Shown here piece by piece: positions 1 through 7,342 of a stretch of 20,393 bases of DNA. Source of the stretch: an uncultured Eubacteriales bacterium (GTDB lineage Bacteria > Bacillota > Clostridia > Peptostreptococcales > Anaerovoracaceae); assembly GCA_902797195.1 (NCBI GenBank), contig CADBRY010000039.1:1-20393 (forward strand), read 5' to 3'. The first letter of the stretch is position 1, and each line of letters begins with the position of its first letter. The notes beneath the pieces were generated by a model, which made no database searches, was not told the origin of the DNA, and worked only from the letters and a program-made list of their open reading frames with translations. The translations under genes were made by a program, and so were the position numbers.

Positions 1-741
1 AGAGAATGCGGCGCCAAACTTGGAGCGAACAGGGATTTCATCGGAGCGGATCAGGGAGAAACCACTGCGCTGATAAATGATTTGGAAGAGATTCCGGAAG
101 CTGAAATCCGCCCGGCCGGAGAACCCTTTGGTGAGCCCGCAGGAGAGCCCTACCGCCAGCCGGCACAGGAGCAGTTTGGTGAGCCCGCCGGGGAACCCTA
201 TCGTCAGCCGGAGGCTCCGGCGTACAGATACGCAGGTGATGGTGGTGCCCGCTACAGAGCCGGCCAGGGACAGCGGTCCGGTGGAGACTCCCCTTACAGA
301 GCCGCGCCCACGGTGGACAAATGGGATCATACCCACGAATTTGAAAAGACGGACATATCGGAAAACAAAGTCGTGGCTATGCTCGTCTATCTTCTTGGAC
401 CCGTAGGAATAATAATAGCTCTCCTTGCAGCTGCCACATCCCCATATGCGGGATTCCATGTGAGGCAGGGGCTTAAATTTATAGTAACGGAGATGCTGCT
501 TGGAGTGATCACACTTCTTTGCTACCCCCTTTTGCTGCCGCCAATTATCGGCGCATTGAATGCTTTGGCGAATTACCAGATACCGTCTCTCGGAGGATTT
601 GGTTTCTTTGCCTTTGTTTATGTACTTATCATGATCGCTTGGGTGATCCTCGGTATCTTGAAGATCATAGCCTTCTTCTCCATATGCTTCGGAAAAGCCA
701 AGGAAGTGCCTATCATAAGAGGATTTAAATTTATGAGATAG
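1..741 (+). CDS. Zinc-ribbon multi-span membrane protein (5' partial)
   Basis: The frame is open from the first base of the window, so the true start lies outside it; a TTG at 82 is only the first possible start inside. The first visible residues read RECGAKL, which looks like the second Cys-x-x-Cys knuckle of an N-terminal zinc ribbon whose first half is off the edge. A Pro/Glu/Gly-rich linker follows, with two copies of a 16-residue repeat (GEPAGEPYRQP core, about residues 39-70). From about residue 123 to the end there are three or four hydrophobic segments, with a FHVRQGLKF stretch after the first. That layout recalls the small DUF4870/Tic20-like membrane family (inferred from the pattern). 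The next two genes also begin with zinc ribbons, so this looks like a local cluster. The function is unknown. Confidence 0.8.
   Translation, partial: RECGAKLGANRDFIGADQGETTALINDLEEIPEAEIRPAGEPFGEPAGEPYRQPAQEQFGEPAGEPYRQPEAPAYRYAGDGGARYRAGQGQRSGGDSPYRAAPTVDKWDHTHEFEKTDISENKVVAMLVYLLGPVGIIIALLAAATSPYAGFHVRQGLKFIVTEMLLGVITLLCYPLLLPPIIGALNALANYQIPSLGGFGFFAFVYVLIMIAWVILGILKIIAFFSICFGKAKEVPIIRGFKFMR
115..210 (+). repeat. In-frame 48-bp tandem repeat, two copies
   Basis: Two adjacent 48-bp units (about 115-162 and 163-210) encode nearly the same 16 residues of the linker in the first gene; TTTGGTGAGCCCGC recurs exactly 48 bp apart (127 and 175). The differences are mostly at third codon positions, so the repeat is not brand new. 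It lengthens a Pro/Glu-rich spacer between the zinc ribbon and the membrane domain. Confidence 0.75.
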
Positions 742-751
742 AAGGCTTTAA

Positions 752-834
752 CATTGATTTTCCCCTTGTTTTTGCACAATGGACCTGATCAGATTGAATC
801 TAATTAGTCTCGGATACGGACAGAGGAAGAAAAG
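752..834 (+). promoter_or_regulatory. Upstream block shared with paralogue B
   Basis: Three short blocks before this gene recur before the second paralogue: TTGATTTTCCCCTTGTTTT followed by GCACAATGG, then ATTGAATCTAATTAGT, then a GATAC-GACAGAGGAAGAAAAG leader carrying the ribosome site. The conservation implies a common promoter or leader. I could not fit a -35/-10 pair with normal spacing, although TCTAAT at 799-804 is a possible -10. Confidence 0.45.
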
Positions 835-2565
835 ATGAAATGTAAGATATGCGGAGCACAGGTTCCCGATGATGATAAGTTCTGTTATAACTGCGGAGCC
901 AAGATAGAAGAAGCACCGGCAAGGCCGCAGTCCGGGACCCAGACCCGGCAGGCGGGGAGGATCTCAAAGAAGACCCTCATAGTTTTGGTGACTGCGGCAG
1001 TCGTTGTCTTTGCAGGACTTGGAGCGGCGGTCGCCCTGTCCGGAGGCGGCGGAGCCGATTATACCGCAAAAATAGAAGAAGCCCAGAAGTTCGTGGACAG
1101 CGGTGACTACGAGTCTGCCATAAAAACCTACGACGACGCCATTGCCATAGAGCCTAAAAAAGCCGATGCATACATAGGCAAGGCGGATGTTCAGGTAATG
1201 ACCGGCGACAGATACCGGGCAATAGCCACTCTCATAGAGGGCCGGGAAAATGCATCGGAAACAAAAGAGATCGAGAGCAAGCTGAAGACCGTAAAAAAGG
1301 AATATGAAGGTGAGTGGAAGACCGCATACAGGAAAGTGATCCTGGACTATGAAGTGGGAATAAAGGGATACGAAAACATATCGAATTATGGCTATGACAG
1401 CAATTATGTCCCCTACGATTCCACTGCCCTGTGCGATATCGATGGAGATGAGATCCCGGAACTGTTCTTCATGGTAAACGGGGAGGATTTCCAGCAAAAT
1501 GGTCTGCACATATTCACATATGCAGATAAAAAGGCGCAGGAAATAGTTTATTCAGTCAGCACCAGATCAACCTACCAGGACGGGGGTGACCCCAGAAGAT
1601 ACTTCTCACATGTACCGGCAGGTGGAGAAGAGAGCGGCTATATTGTTTTTACAACAGGCGGCAATCTGGTCATGCTCAATAAATTTTCCGACGAGGAGAT
1701 CTTCATTGAAATAAATCAGTATGAAAAAGCTGCGGCGACTGAACTTGAAGAAGTCGGTTTTACAGGCTATATCTGGAGCATGATAGATAATCCCGGGAAG
1801 AGCAAAGTCGATCTTTCCACAGCAGAAATCTATAGTAATAACGACAAGGGAACAAAGGAAGGTTTCGAAAAAGAGTACCGCAGCATGTGCGACGGCATGG
1901 ATGAAGTGATTTTCTGCGTGAGAGAAGGGGACATTACCGACGATGAGGAGATCTGGAATCTTGCGGAGTCCAAGGATAAGCTCTCCATGACCTGGGACAT
2001 GATGATCAAAGAGCTTACTGTGGAAGTGACTCCCCGACAGACAAATCCAACCCAGCCCACAACCAAGGCCCGTGGTCAGTGGTACGATGACACTCTTGCC
2101 CTCCTGGGCGAGCTCTGGGAATCGAGAAACGATCAGGAAAAGTCAAATAAACTTATCGCAGAGCATGAAAATGAGATTCCGGGGAGTCTAAAAACAAGAT
2201 TTGAAGATTTCCTTCCGGATGCTTACGACGGCATATACTATCTGCTCTACGATCTTAACAACAACGGACAGGACGAACTTTACATAGGTATGAAGGACGT
2301 TGAAGGGCAGGCTCTCTGGATGGAAGGCGTGTATGTGAATGAAAATGGAAAGGCAACGCTTCCTGCGGACCAGCAGTCCGGCAATGGTTTTGAGATGGAT
2401 GAAAACTGGATCGCAACCATCAGCCACCCTGTGGGAACAGGTGTAGAGGAGAGGTACTACAGGTTCAGAACCGACACCGATGCTTTTGATCCTCTGGAAG
2501 AAGGACCGAGCGTATTTGCCGAAGAACTCAGCACTCAGGGTCAGTGGAAGAAAATAGGGGAATAA
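835..2565 (+). CDS. Zinc-ribbon/TPR membrane-anchored protein, paralogue A
   Basis: A 576-residue protein starting at ATG 835 behind an AGAGGAAG ribosome site. Residues 3-20 form a zinc ribbon (C3, C6, C17, C20). A single membrane segment spans about 47-69, followed by a Gly-rich hinge and a TPR-like helical pair at about 82-117. With positive residues (GRISKK) before the membrane segment, the ribbon should be cytoplasmic and the large C-terminal part outside (inference). Two loops there resemble the Asp/Asn-rich calcium loops of secreted Clostridia proteins: DIDGDEIPEL from residue 201 and DLNNNGQDEL from residue 473. A Thr/Pro-rich stretch (about 400-412) separates the two extracytoplasmic halves. 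I recognise no enzymatic motif; a sensor or surface-binding role is a guess. The first 118 residues closely match the next gene, the rest does not. Confidence 0.85.
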   Translation: MKCKICGAQVPDDDKFCYNCGAKIEEAPARPQSGTQTRQAGRISKKTLIVLVTAAVVVFAGLGAAVALSGGGGADYTAKIEEAQKFVDSGDYESAIKTYDDAIAIEPKKADAYIGKADVQVMTGDRYRAIATLIEGRENASETKEIESKLKTVKKEYEGEWKTAYRKVILDYEVGIKGYENISNYGYDSNYVPYDSTALCDIDGDEIPELFFMVNGEDFQQNGLHIFTYADKKAQEIVYSVSTRSTYQDGGDPRRYFSHVPAGGEESGYIVFTTGGNLVMLNKFSDEEIFIEINQYEKAAATELEEVGFTGYIWSMIDNPGKSKVDLSTAEIYSNNDKGTKEGFEKEYRSMCDGMDEVIFCVREGDITDDEEIWNLAESKDKLSMTWDMMIKELTVEVTPRQTNPTQPTTKARGQWYDDTLALLGELWESRNDQEKSNKLIAEHENEIPGSLKTRFEDFLPDAYDGIYYLLYDLNNNGQDELYIGMKDVEGQALWMEGVYVNENGKATLPADQQSGNGFEMDENWIATISHPVGTGVEERYYRFRTDTDAFDPLEEGPSVFAEELSTQGQWKKIGE

Positions 2566-2866
2566 AGACCTCACACTGACGTTTCACACGATGGAAAAAT
2601 TTAACATTGTCCCTAATTCGCAAAAAACGTTGATTTTGCACAAGGAAATGGAAAATAATTCCAGCAAAACCCCTAAAAACCAGGAAAACACAGGTCAAAT
2701 AGCCTTTCAGACATAAAAAATTGTGTAAAAATGAACGATTTCGGGCTTTTTTGAACAATCGTTTTGTGCGATTTTTTGATTTTCACCTTGTTTTCGCACA
2801 ATGGCCGACCTGTAAATGGGCCATATTGAATCTAATTAGTATTTGATACAGACAGAGGAAGAAAAG
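2566..2866. other. AT-rich non-coding gap between the two zinc-ribbon paralogues
   Basis: These 301 nt hold no convincing gene. They contain a hairpin-capable GCAAAA/TTTTGC pair (2620-2639), an AACGATT/AATCGTT pair (2734-2763) and a TTGTGCGA/TCGCACAA pair (2764-2801). The last 90 nt repeat the blocks found before the first paralogue. Its start also echoes the DNA after the first gene: TTTAACATTG occurs near 747 and again near 2600. A fragment of the same block (TTGATTTTGCACAA, about 2630) suggests a degenerate extra copy. No stem followed by a clear T-run was found, so termination of the first paralogue here is unproven. Confidence 0.6.
2764..2801. repeat. Inverted repeat TTGTGCGA/TCGCACAA
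   Basis: Perfect 8-bp arms (2764-2771 and 2794-2801) are separated by 22 nt containing the TTGATTTTCACCTTG block. Before the first paralogue only the right arm is preserved (TTGCACAA, 772-779). It could be a regulator site or a weak RNA hairpin in the leader of the second paralogue. Confidence 0.45.
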
Positions 2867-4768
2867 ATGAAATGTACGATATGCGGAGCACAGGTTCCCG
2901 AGGGTGATAAGTTCTGTTATAACTGCGGAGCCAAGATGGAGGAAGCGCCGGCCCGGCCGGCGGTGGAGCCTGTTCCTGAGGAACAAGTCTGGCAGGCGGT
3001 GGAGCCTGCCGAGCCCATAGAGCCGAAGTTCCGGCCGCAGTCCGGGATCCAGACCCGGCAGGCGGGGAGGTTCTCAAAGAAGACCCTCATAGTTTTGGTG
3101 ACTGCGGCAGTCGTTGTCTTTGCAGGACTTGGAGCGGCGGTCGCACTGTCCGGAGGCGGCGGAGCCGAATACACCGCTAAAATCGAGGAAGCCCAGAAAT
3201 TCGTGGACAGCGGAGACTACGAGTCTGCCATAAAAACCTATGACGACGCCATCGCCATAAAGCCCAAGAAGGCCGACGCCTACATAGGCAAGGCAGACAT
3301 ATATATCTTCCAGGGCAATTACACCGAAGCGGAAAAAACCATAGAAGAAGGTGAAAGTAAAGCCGGTGAATCCAAGTTCACGGAGAAGAAGCAAACAGTC
3401 AAAGTATACAAATCCAACGACGAGAGTCTCAGGAAAGGCCCGCTGGCAACAGTTGAAGAAGAGTACCAGAGGGAAAGCAGCAAAGGCGGGATCATAAGTT
3501 CCCTGGATATAACAAAGATCGGGTCCAATGCACCAAGGTGGATCGAGACATCGTTGAGGGACAGCGACAGAGTGATGACTATCACTCTCAAAGAATCTCG
3601 CGAGGGAAAAATCAAAACCATTGCAAAGAAGGATGTGAGACTGGGTGGCGGCGGTCAGGGAGATGACTATCTCGGCGCCAGATACAATGTCTACACATGT
3701 GTTTCCGGTGAAAAAATGTATCTTTGCATAGGCTATAGCAGAGCACTCCTTACCCATATGGAAGCCATCGGAATAATGGTCTATGAAATATCTGAGGACT
3801 CGATCCTGGATACCACCATATGTACTGTGAATACCGATACGGCGGAGAACTCAACGTACATAGACGGAAAGAATGTCGCCTCATGCCCGTCTCAGGTCGA
3901 TGGGGAGGACTACGATGCACATTGGGAAGTCTACACTGCAGCCATCGACGATGGGATAAAAAAGATAAACGACAAGCTGGGTTCCCTTGGATTCGGAGAA
4001 GCTTTCTCAAGAGATGAAAACGGCTTTGTGGATTCTGAAAGCGCCTTCTTCGACGTGGGCCGAAAGGCCTGCCACAGGAATATGTCATACATCCAGTTTG
4101 GTGAATACGGTACGGACGATAAGTTGACGGATCTGATGAGCGCCTCAACCACATACATCGAGGATTATACAGACCTTCGCGAGAGGCTGGCCGCAGACAA
4201 GGGAAGTGAAAACAAAGGCGGTCAAACGGATCCTACGGAGGAAAAGTACGGCAGCTACATGGAAAAGGTTATAGATGCATATTCCAAAGGCAACTATGCT
4301 GAAGCGGAGAAATACAGTGCAATGCTGCCGGAGACCGTTGAGGAGATGGATGTTTCGGATGAGGAACGGCAGGCATACACAGATTACTACGAAAGTGAGA
4401 TCCAAAATGGAACAGTGGATGAGGACTTTGGGTATCACTTCATAACCGACATCGACAAAGACGGGAAGTCGGAGTTCATAGTGAAGACAGGATCCTACGA
4501 GGCGGAATACATGCTTAGAGTATTGCAGTACAGGGATGGCAGGATACATGAAGTGGGTGAAGTGGGCGCCGGTCACAGCTCCTTCTATCAGTATCCCGCT
4601 CATAACGGCATTATCCGCATGATGCAGCAGATGGGCAGTGAAATTATGACGGTTATCAAGCTGGAGAATGGAAAGCTTACGGAACAGAAGATCGGTAATC
4701 GGGGGGAAAACAATGAGCTGCAGATGGAGGACTACCTCCGGCCGGGCTGCTACATGGGAGAATGGTAG
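2867..4768 (+). CDS. Zinc-ribbon/TPR membrane-anchored protein, paralogue B
   Basis: A 633-residue protein. I chose ATG 2867 over the in-frame TTG at 2843 because AGAGGAAG sits just upstream and the start then matches the first paralogue. The order is a zinc ribbon (C3, C6, C17, C20), a Pro/Glu-rich linker holding a 26-residue insert absent from paralogue A (about 32-57), one membrane segment (about 73-94), a Gly hinge, and TPR-like repeats (about 107-163). After GKAD (residue 144) similarity to paralogue A stops abruptly. The C-terminal part is different and has a further TPR-like stretch (from about residue 459) and one calcium-loop-like motif, DIDKDGKSEF, from residue 528. Topology is probably ribbon inside and the bulk outside. 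The function is unknown; the architecture suggests signal relay or surface binding. Confidence 0.85.
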   Translation: MKCTICGAQVPEGDKFCYNCGAKMEEAPARPAVEPVPEEQVWQAVEPAEPIEPKFRPQSGIQTRQAGRFSKKTLIVLVTAAVVVFAGLGAAVALSGGGGAEYTAKIEEAQKFVDSGDYESAIKTYDDAIAIKPKKADAYIGKADIYIFQGNYTEAEKTIEEGESKAGESKFTEKKQTVKVYKSNDESLRKGPLATVEEEYQRESSKGGIISSLDITKIGSNAPRWIETSLRDSDRVMTITLKESREGKIKTIAKKDVRLGGGGQGDDYLGARYNVYTCVSGEKMYLCIGYSRALLTHMEAIGIMVYEISEDSILDTTICTVNTDTAENSTYIDGKNVASCPSQVDGEDYDAHWEVYTAAIDDGIKKINDKLGSLGFGEAFSRDENGFVDSESAFFDVGRKACHRNMSYIQFGEYGTDDKLTDLMSASTTYIEDYTDLRERLAADKGSENKGGQTDPTEEKYGSYMEKVIDAYSKGNYAEAEKYSAMLPETVEEMDVSDEERQAYTDYYESEIQNGTVDEDFGYHFITDIDKDGKSEFIVKTGSYEAEYMLRVLQYRDGRIHEVGEVGAGHSSFYQYPAHNGIIRMMQQMGSEIMTVIKLENGKLTEQKIGNRGENNELQMEDYLRPGCYMGEW

Positions 4769-4814
4769 GTCCCACGTGCCGTGGAGATATCTGCAAATCT
4801 GCACATAACCATTC

Positions 4815-4843
4815 TTTACAACATCCTGTGTCTGAGGTACAAT
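4815..4843 (+). promoter_or_regulatory. Sigma-A-type promoter of the ATP-grasp/murT-like operon
   Basis: TTTACA (4815-4820) and TACAAT (4838-4843) are separated by exactly 17 bp, each one base off consensus. Transcription would start near 4850, giving a leader of about 43 nt before ATG 4893. It lies between the end of the second zinc-ribbon gene and the start of the three-gene operon. Confidence 0.75.
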
Positions 4844-4892
4844 TAAACTCGATTTTAGGGCGATATTTTGGGTAAGCCGCGGGAAGGTAAAG

Positions 4893-5921
4893 ATGGAAAA
4901 GAATAAGTTTCAATACTATTTGAGAGTATTCAGGCAGGCCAGCTTTGGCAAGTTCTTTAAGGTCGTAAATACGGCCAGTGAAAGATCGGGCAAAAGCAAG
5001 GCCTTCTGTTTTTTTGACATCCTGAGGTGCATGAAGAGATATCAGGCGGGGTATAACGACTACGTCATATTCGAATGGTGGGATCTGAACCACGAGCAGA
5101 GAGATACTTACATGACAAGGTTCCGGAGCAAGAAGTTCATAATGTTCATGAATGACCATTCTTACTCCCACTATTTTGACAATAAGAATGAATTCAACGT
5201 GAGATTCAAAAAGTATATAGGAAGAGAATCTCTGGATATCGCAACCGCAACAGACGAGGATATAGAAGAATTCTTCAAAAAAAGAGAAAAAATCTTCGCC
5301 AAGATGAAGGATCTCTCATGCGGCATCGGCTGCGAAAAGCTTGAGACCAAAGATTTTGAAAGCTCCCAGGCCTTCACCGCATACATAAAGGAAAAGGGAT
5401 TCGCCACCATCGAAGACGTTATCGAGAATCACCCGGATATAGCGGCCATTTATCCCTTCAGCGCCAACTGCTTCAGAGTGATAACCCTGATAGATGCCAA
5501 GGGAGAAGCCCACGCCATATATGCGGTCTTTAAAATGGGAATAAATGGAAGAGTGGTGGACAACTATGGACTCCACGGACCTATAAATCTGGAAACAGGG
5601 GAATTTATGTTCCCTGCACATTCCGGAGACACGACGGCGGATATCCAATATACTGAACATCCATACAGCCACACACCCCTTATCGGCATGGTGCTTCCAT
5701 ACTGGAGGGAAGTAATTGAAATGGCCAAAGAGGCGGCTCTGGAGATCCCCCAGATGCGTTACGTAGGGTGGGATATAGCGGTGACCCCAACGGGTCCTGC
5801 CATAATCGAGGGCAACAATTACTGTGCCCATGACTTCTGGCAGCTTCCGGGACAGACCCCGGGGGGAATAGGGATAATGCCCACGATAGAAAAGATCATT
5901 CCTGAATTCAAATACAAATAG
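4893..5921 (+). CDS. ATP-grasp family protein (sugar-transfer-associated type)
   Basis: A 342-residue soluble protein starting at ATG 4893 behind GGGAAGG. The C-terminal half carries an ATP-grasp signature, VGWDIAVTPTGPAIIEGN (residues 291-308), in which D294, E306 and N308 are the expected metal/ATP ligands. A SANCFRVITL strand occurs at 190-199. This combination matches the ATP-grasp family often found in capsule and sugar-transfer loci (family recognition from memory; no search run). ATP-grasp enzymes activate a carboxylate as acyl-phosphate and join it to an amine or thiol. Only 17 nt separate it from the MurT-like gene behind a shared promoter, which suggests a joint role in modifying a cell-wall or surface polymer (inference). 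The substrate is not known. Confidence 0.8.
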   Translation: MEKNKFQYYLRVFRQASFGKFFKVVNTASERSGKSKAFCFFDILRCMKRYQAGYNDYVIFEWWDLNHEQRDTYMTRFRSKKFIMFMNDHSYSHYFDNKNEFNVRFKKYIGRESLDIATATDEDIEEFFKKREKIFAKMKDLSCGIGCEKLETKDFESSQAFTAYIKEKGFATIEDVIENHPDIAAIYPFSANCFRVITLIDAKGEAHAIYAVFKMGINGRVVDNYGLHGPINLETGEFMFPAHSGDTTADIQYTEHPYSHTPLIGMVLPYWREVIEMAKEAALEIPQMRYVGWDIAVTPTGPAIIEGNNYCAHDFWQLPGQTPGGIGIMPTIEKIIPEFKYK

Positions 5922-5938
5922 TAGAAGAGGTATCGCTG

Positions 5939-7342
5939 ATGAGATCAGTGACGTTTTATATTGCACTTTGGATGGCCAAACTGGCAGTCATTGCCCTTAA
6001 GGTTACGGGCCATCAGGGAACAAACTTTCCGGGCAAGGTAGTTCTTAAAATATGCCCGGATTTTCTGCGCATGGCGGGAGGCCCGGAAAAGATTCTGGGA
6101 GTAACGGGAACAAACGGCAAGACCACCGTATGCAACCTGCTCATAAGCATGTTCAAGGCTGACGGAAAGAAGGTCCTTGACAACAACAAAGGCTCCAACA
6201 CCATAACCGGACTCTGTACCGCATTCATAAAGGACATGACTCCGGGCGGGAAATTCAAGTCCGATCTGGCCGTTCTGGAGATAGATGAGCGCTCATCCAG
6301 AGTTGTCTTTCCCATGATGGCGCCTACCATGCTGCTCATCAACAATCTCACCAGAGACTCAATCATGAGAAACGGACATCCTGAGTATATTTCCAGGATC
6401 CTTACAAATTCAATGCCCCCCGAGACAAAGCTCCTGCTTAACGGAGATGACCTGATAGCTTCATCGGTAGCTCCTGCGAATCCAAGGAAGTATTTCGGGA
6501 TCGAATCAATGGACACCGACGTGGAGGAATGCATAAATCTGGTCAACGACCTTCAGATATGCCCCAATTGCCACGGCCTGTTGAAATACACAAACAGGAG
6601 ATATCACCACATAGGCAGAGCCTACTGCCCCAACTGCGGCTTCAAGTCCCCTGAGTGTGACTATCTTGCCGGGGATATAGATACAGTATCCATGAGGATG
6701 AAAGTCAACGGAAACTCTTACCGCCTCCTAAATGACAGCGTGTTCAATATCTACAATGTCCTGGCGGTGGTGGCTTACATGAGTGAGCTGGGATATACAC
6801 CGGAACAGATCGAGGGCCTTCTGGAGAAGACTGAGATCGTGGAGAGCAGATACAGGGTGGAAGAAGCGGGAGGCTACCGAATAATCCGCCAGATGTCAAA
6901 GGACAGAAATGCTCTTGGATCATCCAGGGCATTCGATTACGTCTCTTCTCAGCCGGGAGACAAGGAGATCATCCTTATGATGAACAATCTGAGCGACGCC
7001 GCAGAATGGTCGGAAAACACCTGTTGGCTTTACGACTGCGACTTCGAATTTTTGAATAGAGAAAACATACGCAATATAGTTGCGACGGGGCCCAGGGCCA
7101 GAGATTATTACCTGAGACTGAAGATGGCAGGCATAGATGATGACAGGATATCCCTTGTGGACGATGAACTCAGCGCCCCCGAAGCCCTGAAGCTTTACCA
7201 AGGCGAAAGCATATATATCCTATTCGGAACGGATTCCATAGAACTGTCGGAAAAGGTAAGCGGTATGGTCAAGAAGCAGATCGAGTCCGCCGCAAAGGCA
7301 ACGGATGCCGGTGCAAATACTGACGAGGGGAGGAAGGATTGA
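5939..7342 (+). CDS. murT: MurT-like Mur ligase (lipid II isoglutaminyl synthase family)
   Basis: A 467-residue protein starting at ATG 5939 after AGAGG. In the known family, MurT with GatD amidates the D-Glu of lipid II to D-isoglutamine, using ATP and ammonia from glutamine. Visible features are a hydrophobic N-terminus (about 4-22), the P-loop GVTGTNGKTT (54-63), the Mur-ligase central domain, a four-Cys zinc knuckle (C208, C211, C230, C233) typical of MurT, and the C-terminal DUF1727 domain with WLYDCDFE, where D366 matches the catalytic Asp. The stretch that usually reads like LAKNPAG is altered here (SKDRNALGSS, 320-329). The stop overlaps the start of the GatD-like gene, so the two are translationally coupled. 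The partner's missing glutaminase residues make the exact reaction uncertain. Confidence 0.82.
   Translation: MRSVTFYIALWMAKLAVIALKVTGHQGTNFPGKVVLKICPDFLRMAGGPEKILGVTGTNGKTTVCNLLISMFKADGKKVLDNNKGSNTITGLCTAFIKDMTPGGKFKSDLAVLEIDERSSRVVFPMMAPTMLLINNLTRDSIMRNGHPEYISRILTNSMPPETKLLLNGDDLIASSVAPANPRKYFGIESMDTDVEECINLVNDLQICPNCHGLLKYTNRRYHHIGRAYCPNCGFKSPECDYLAGDIDTVSMRMKVNGNSYRLLNDSVFNIYNVLAVVAYMSELGYTPEQIEGLLEKTEIVESRYRVEEAGGYRIIRQMSKDRNALGSSRAFDYVSSQPGDKEIILMMNNLSDAAEWSENTCWLYDCDFEFLNRENIRNIVATGPRARDYYLRLKMAGIDDDRISLVDDELSAPEALKLYQGESIYILFGTDSIELSEKVSGMVKKQIESAAKATDAGANTDEGRKD

Noticed and set aside
2528..2758. Short minus-strand frame in the gap between the paralogues
   Set aside because: 76 codons with AT-rich random composition and no ribosome site; it runs into the end of a real gene.
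3074..3757. 227-codon minus-strand frame inside the second zinc-ribbon paralogue
   Set aside because: A very similar frame appears antisense to the first paralogue only because the coding strands are near identical; it breaks where they diverge.
4771..4785. CCACG-TGC-CGTGG hairpin after the second zinc-ribbon gene as terminator
   Set aside because: The stem is only five base pairs and no T-run follows; too weak to call.
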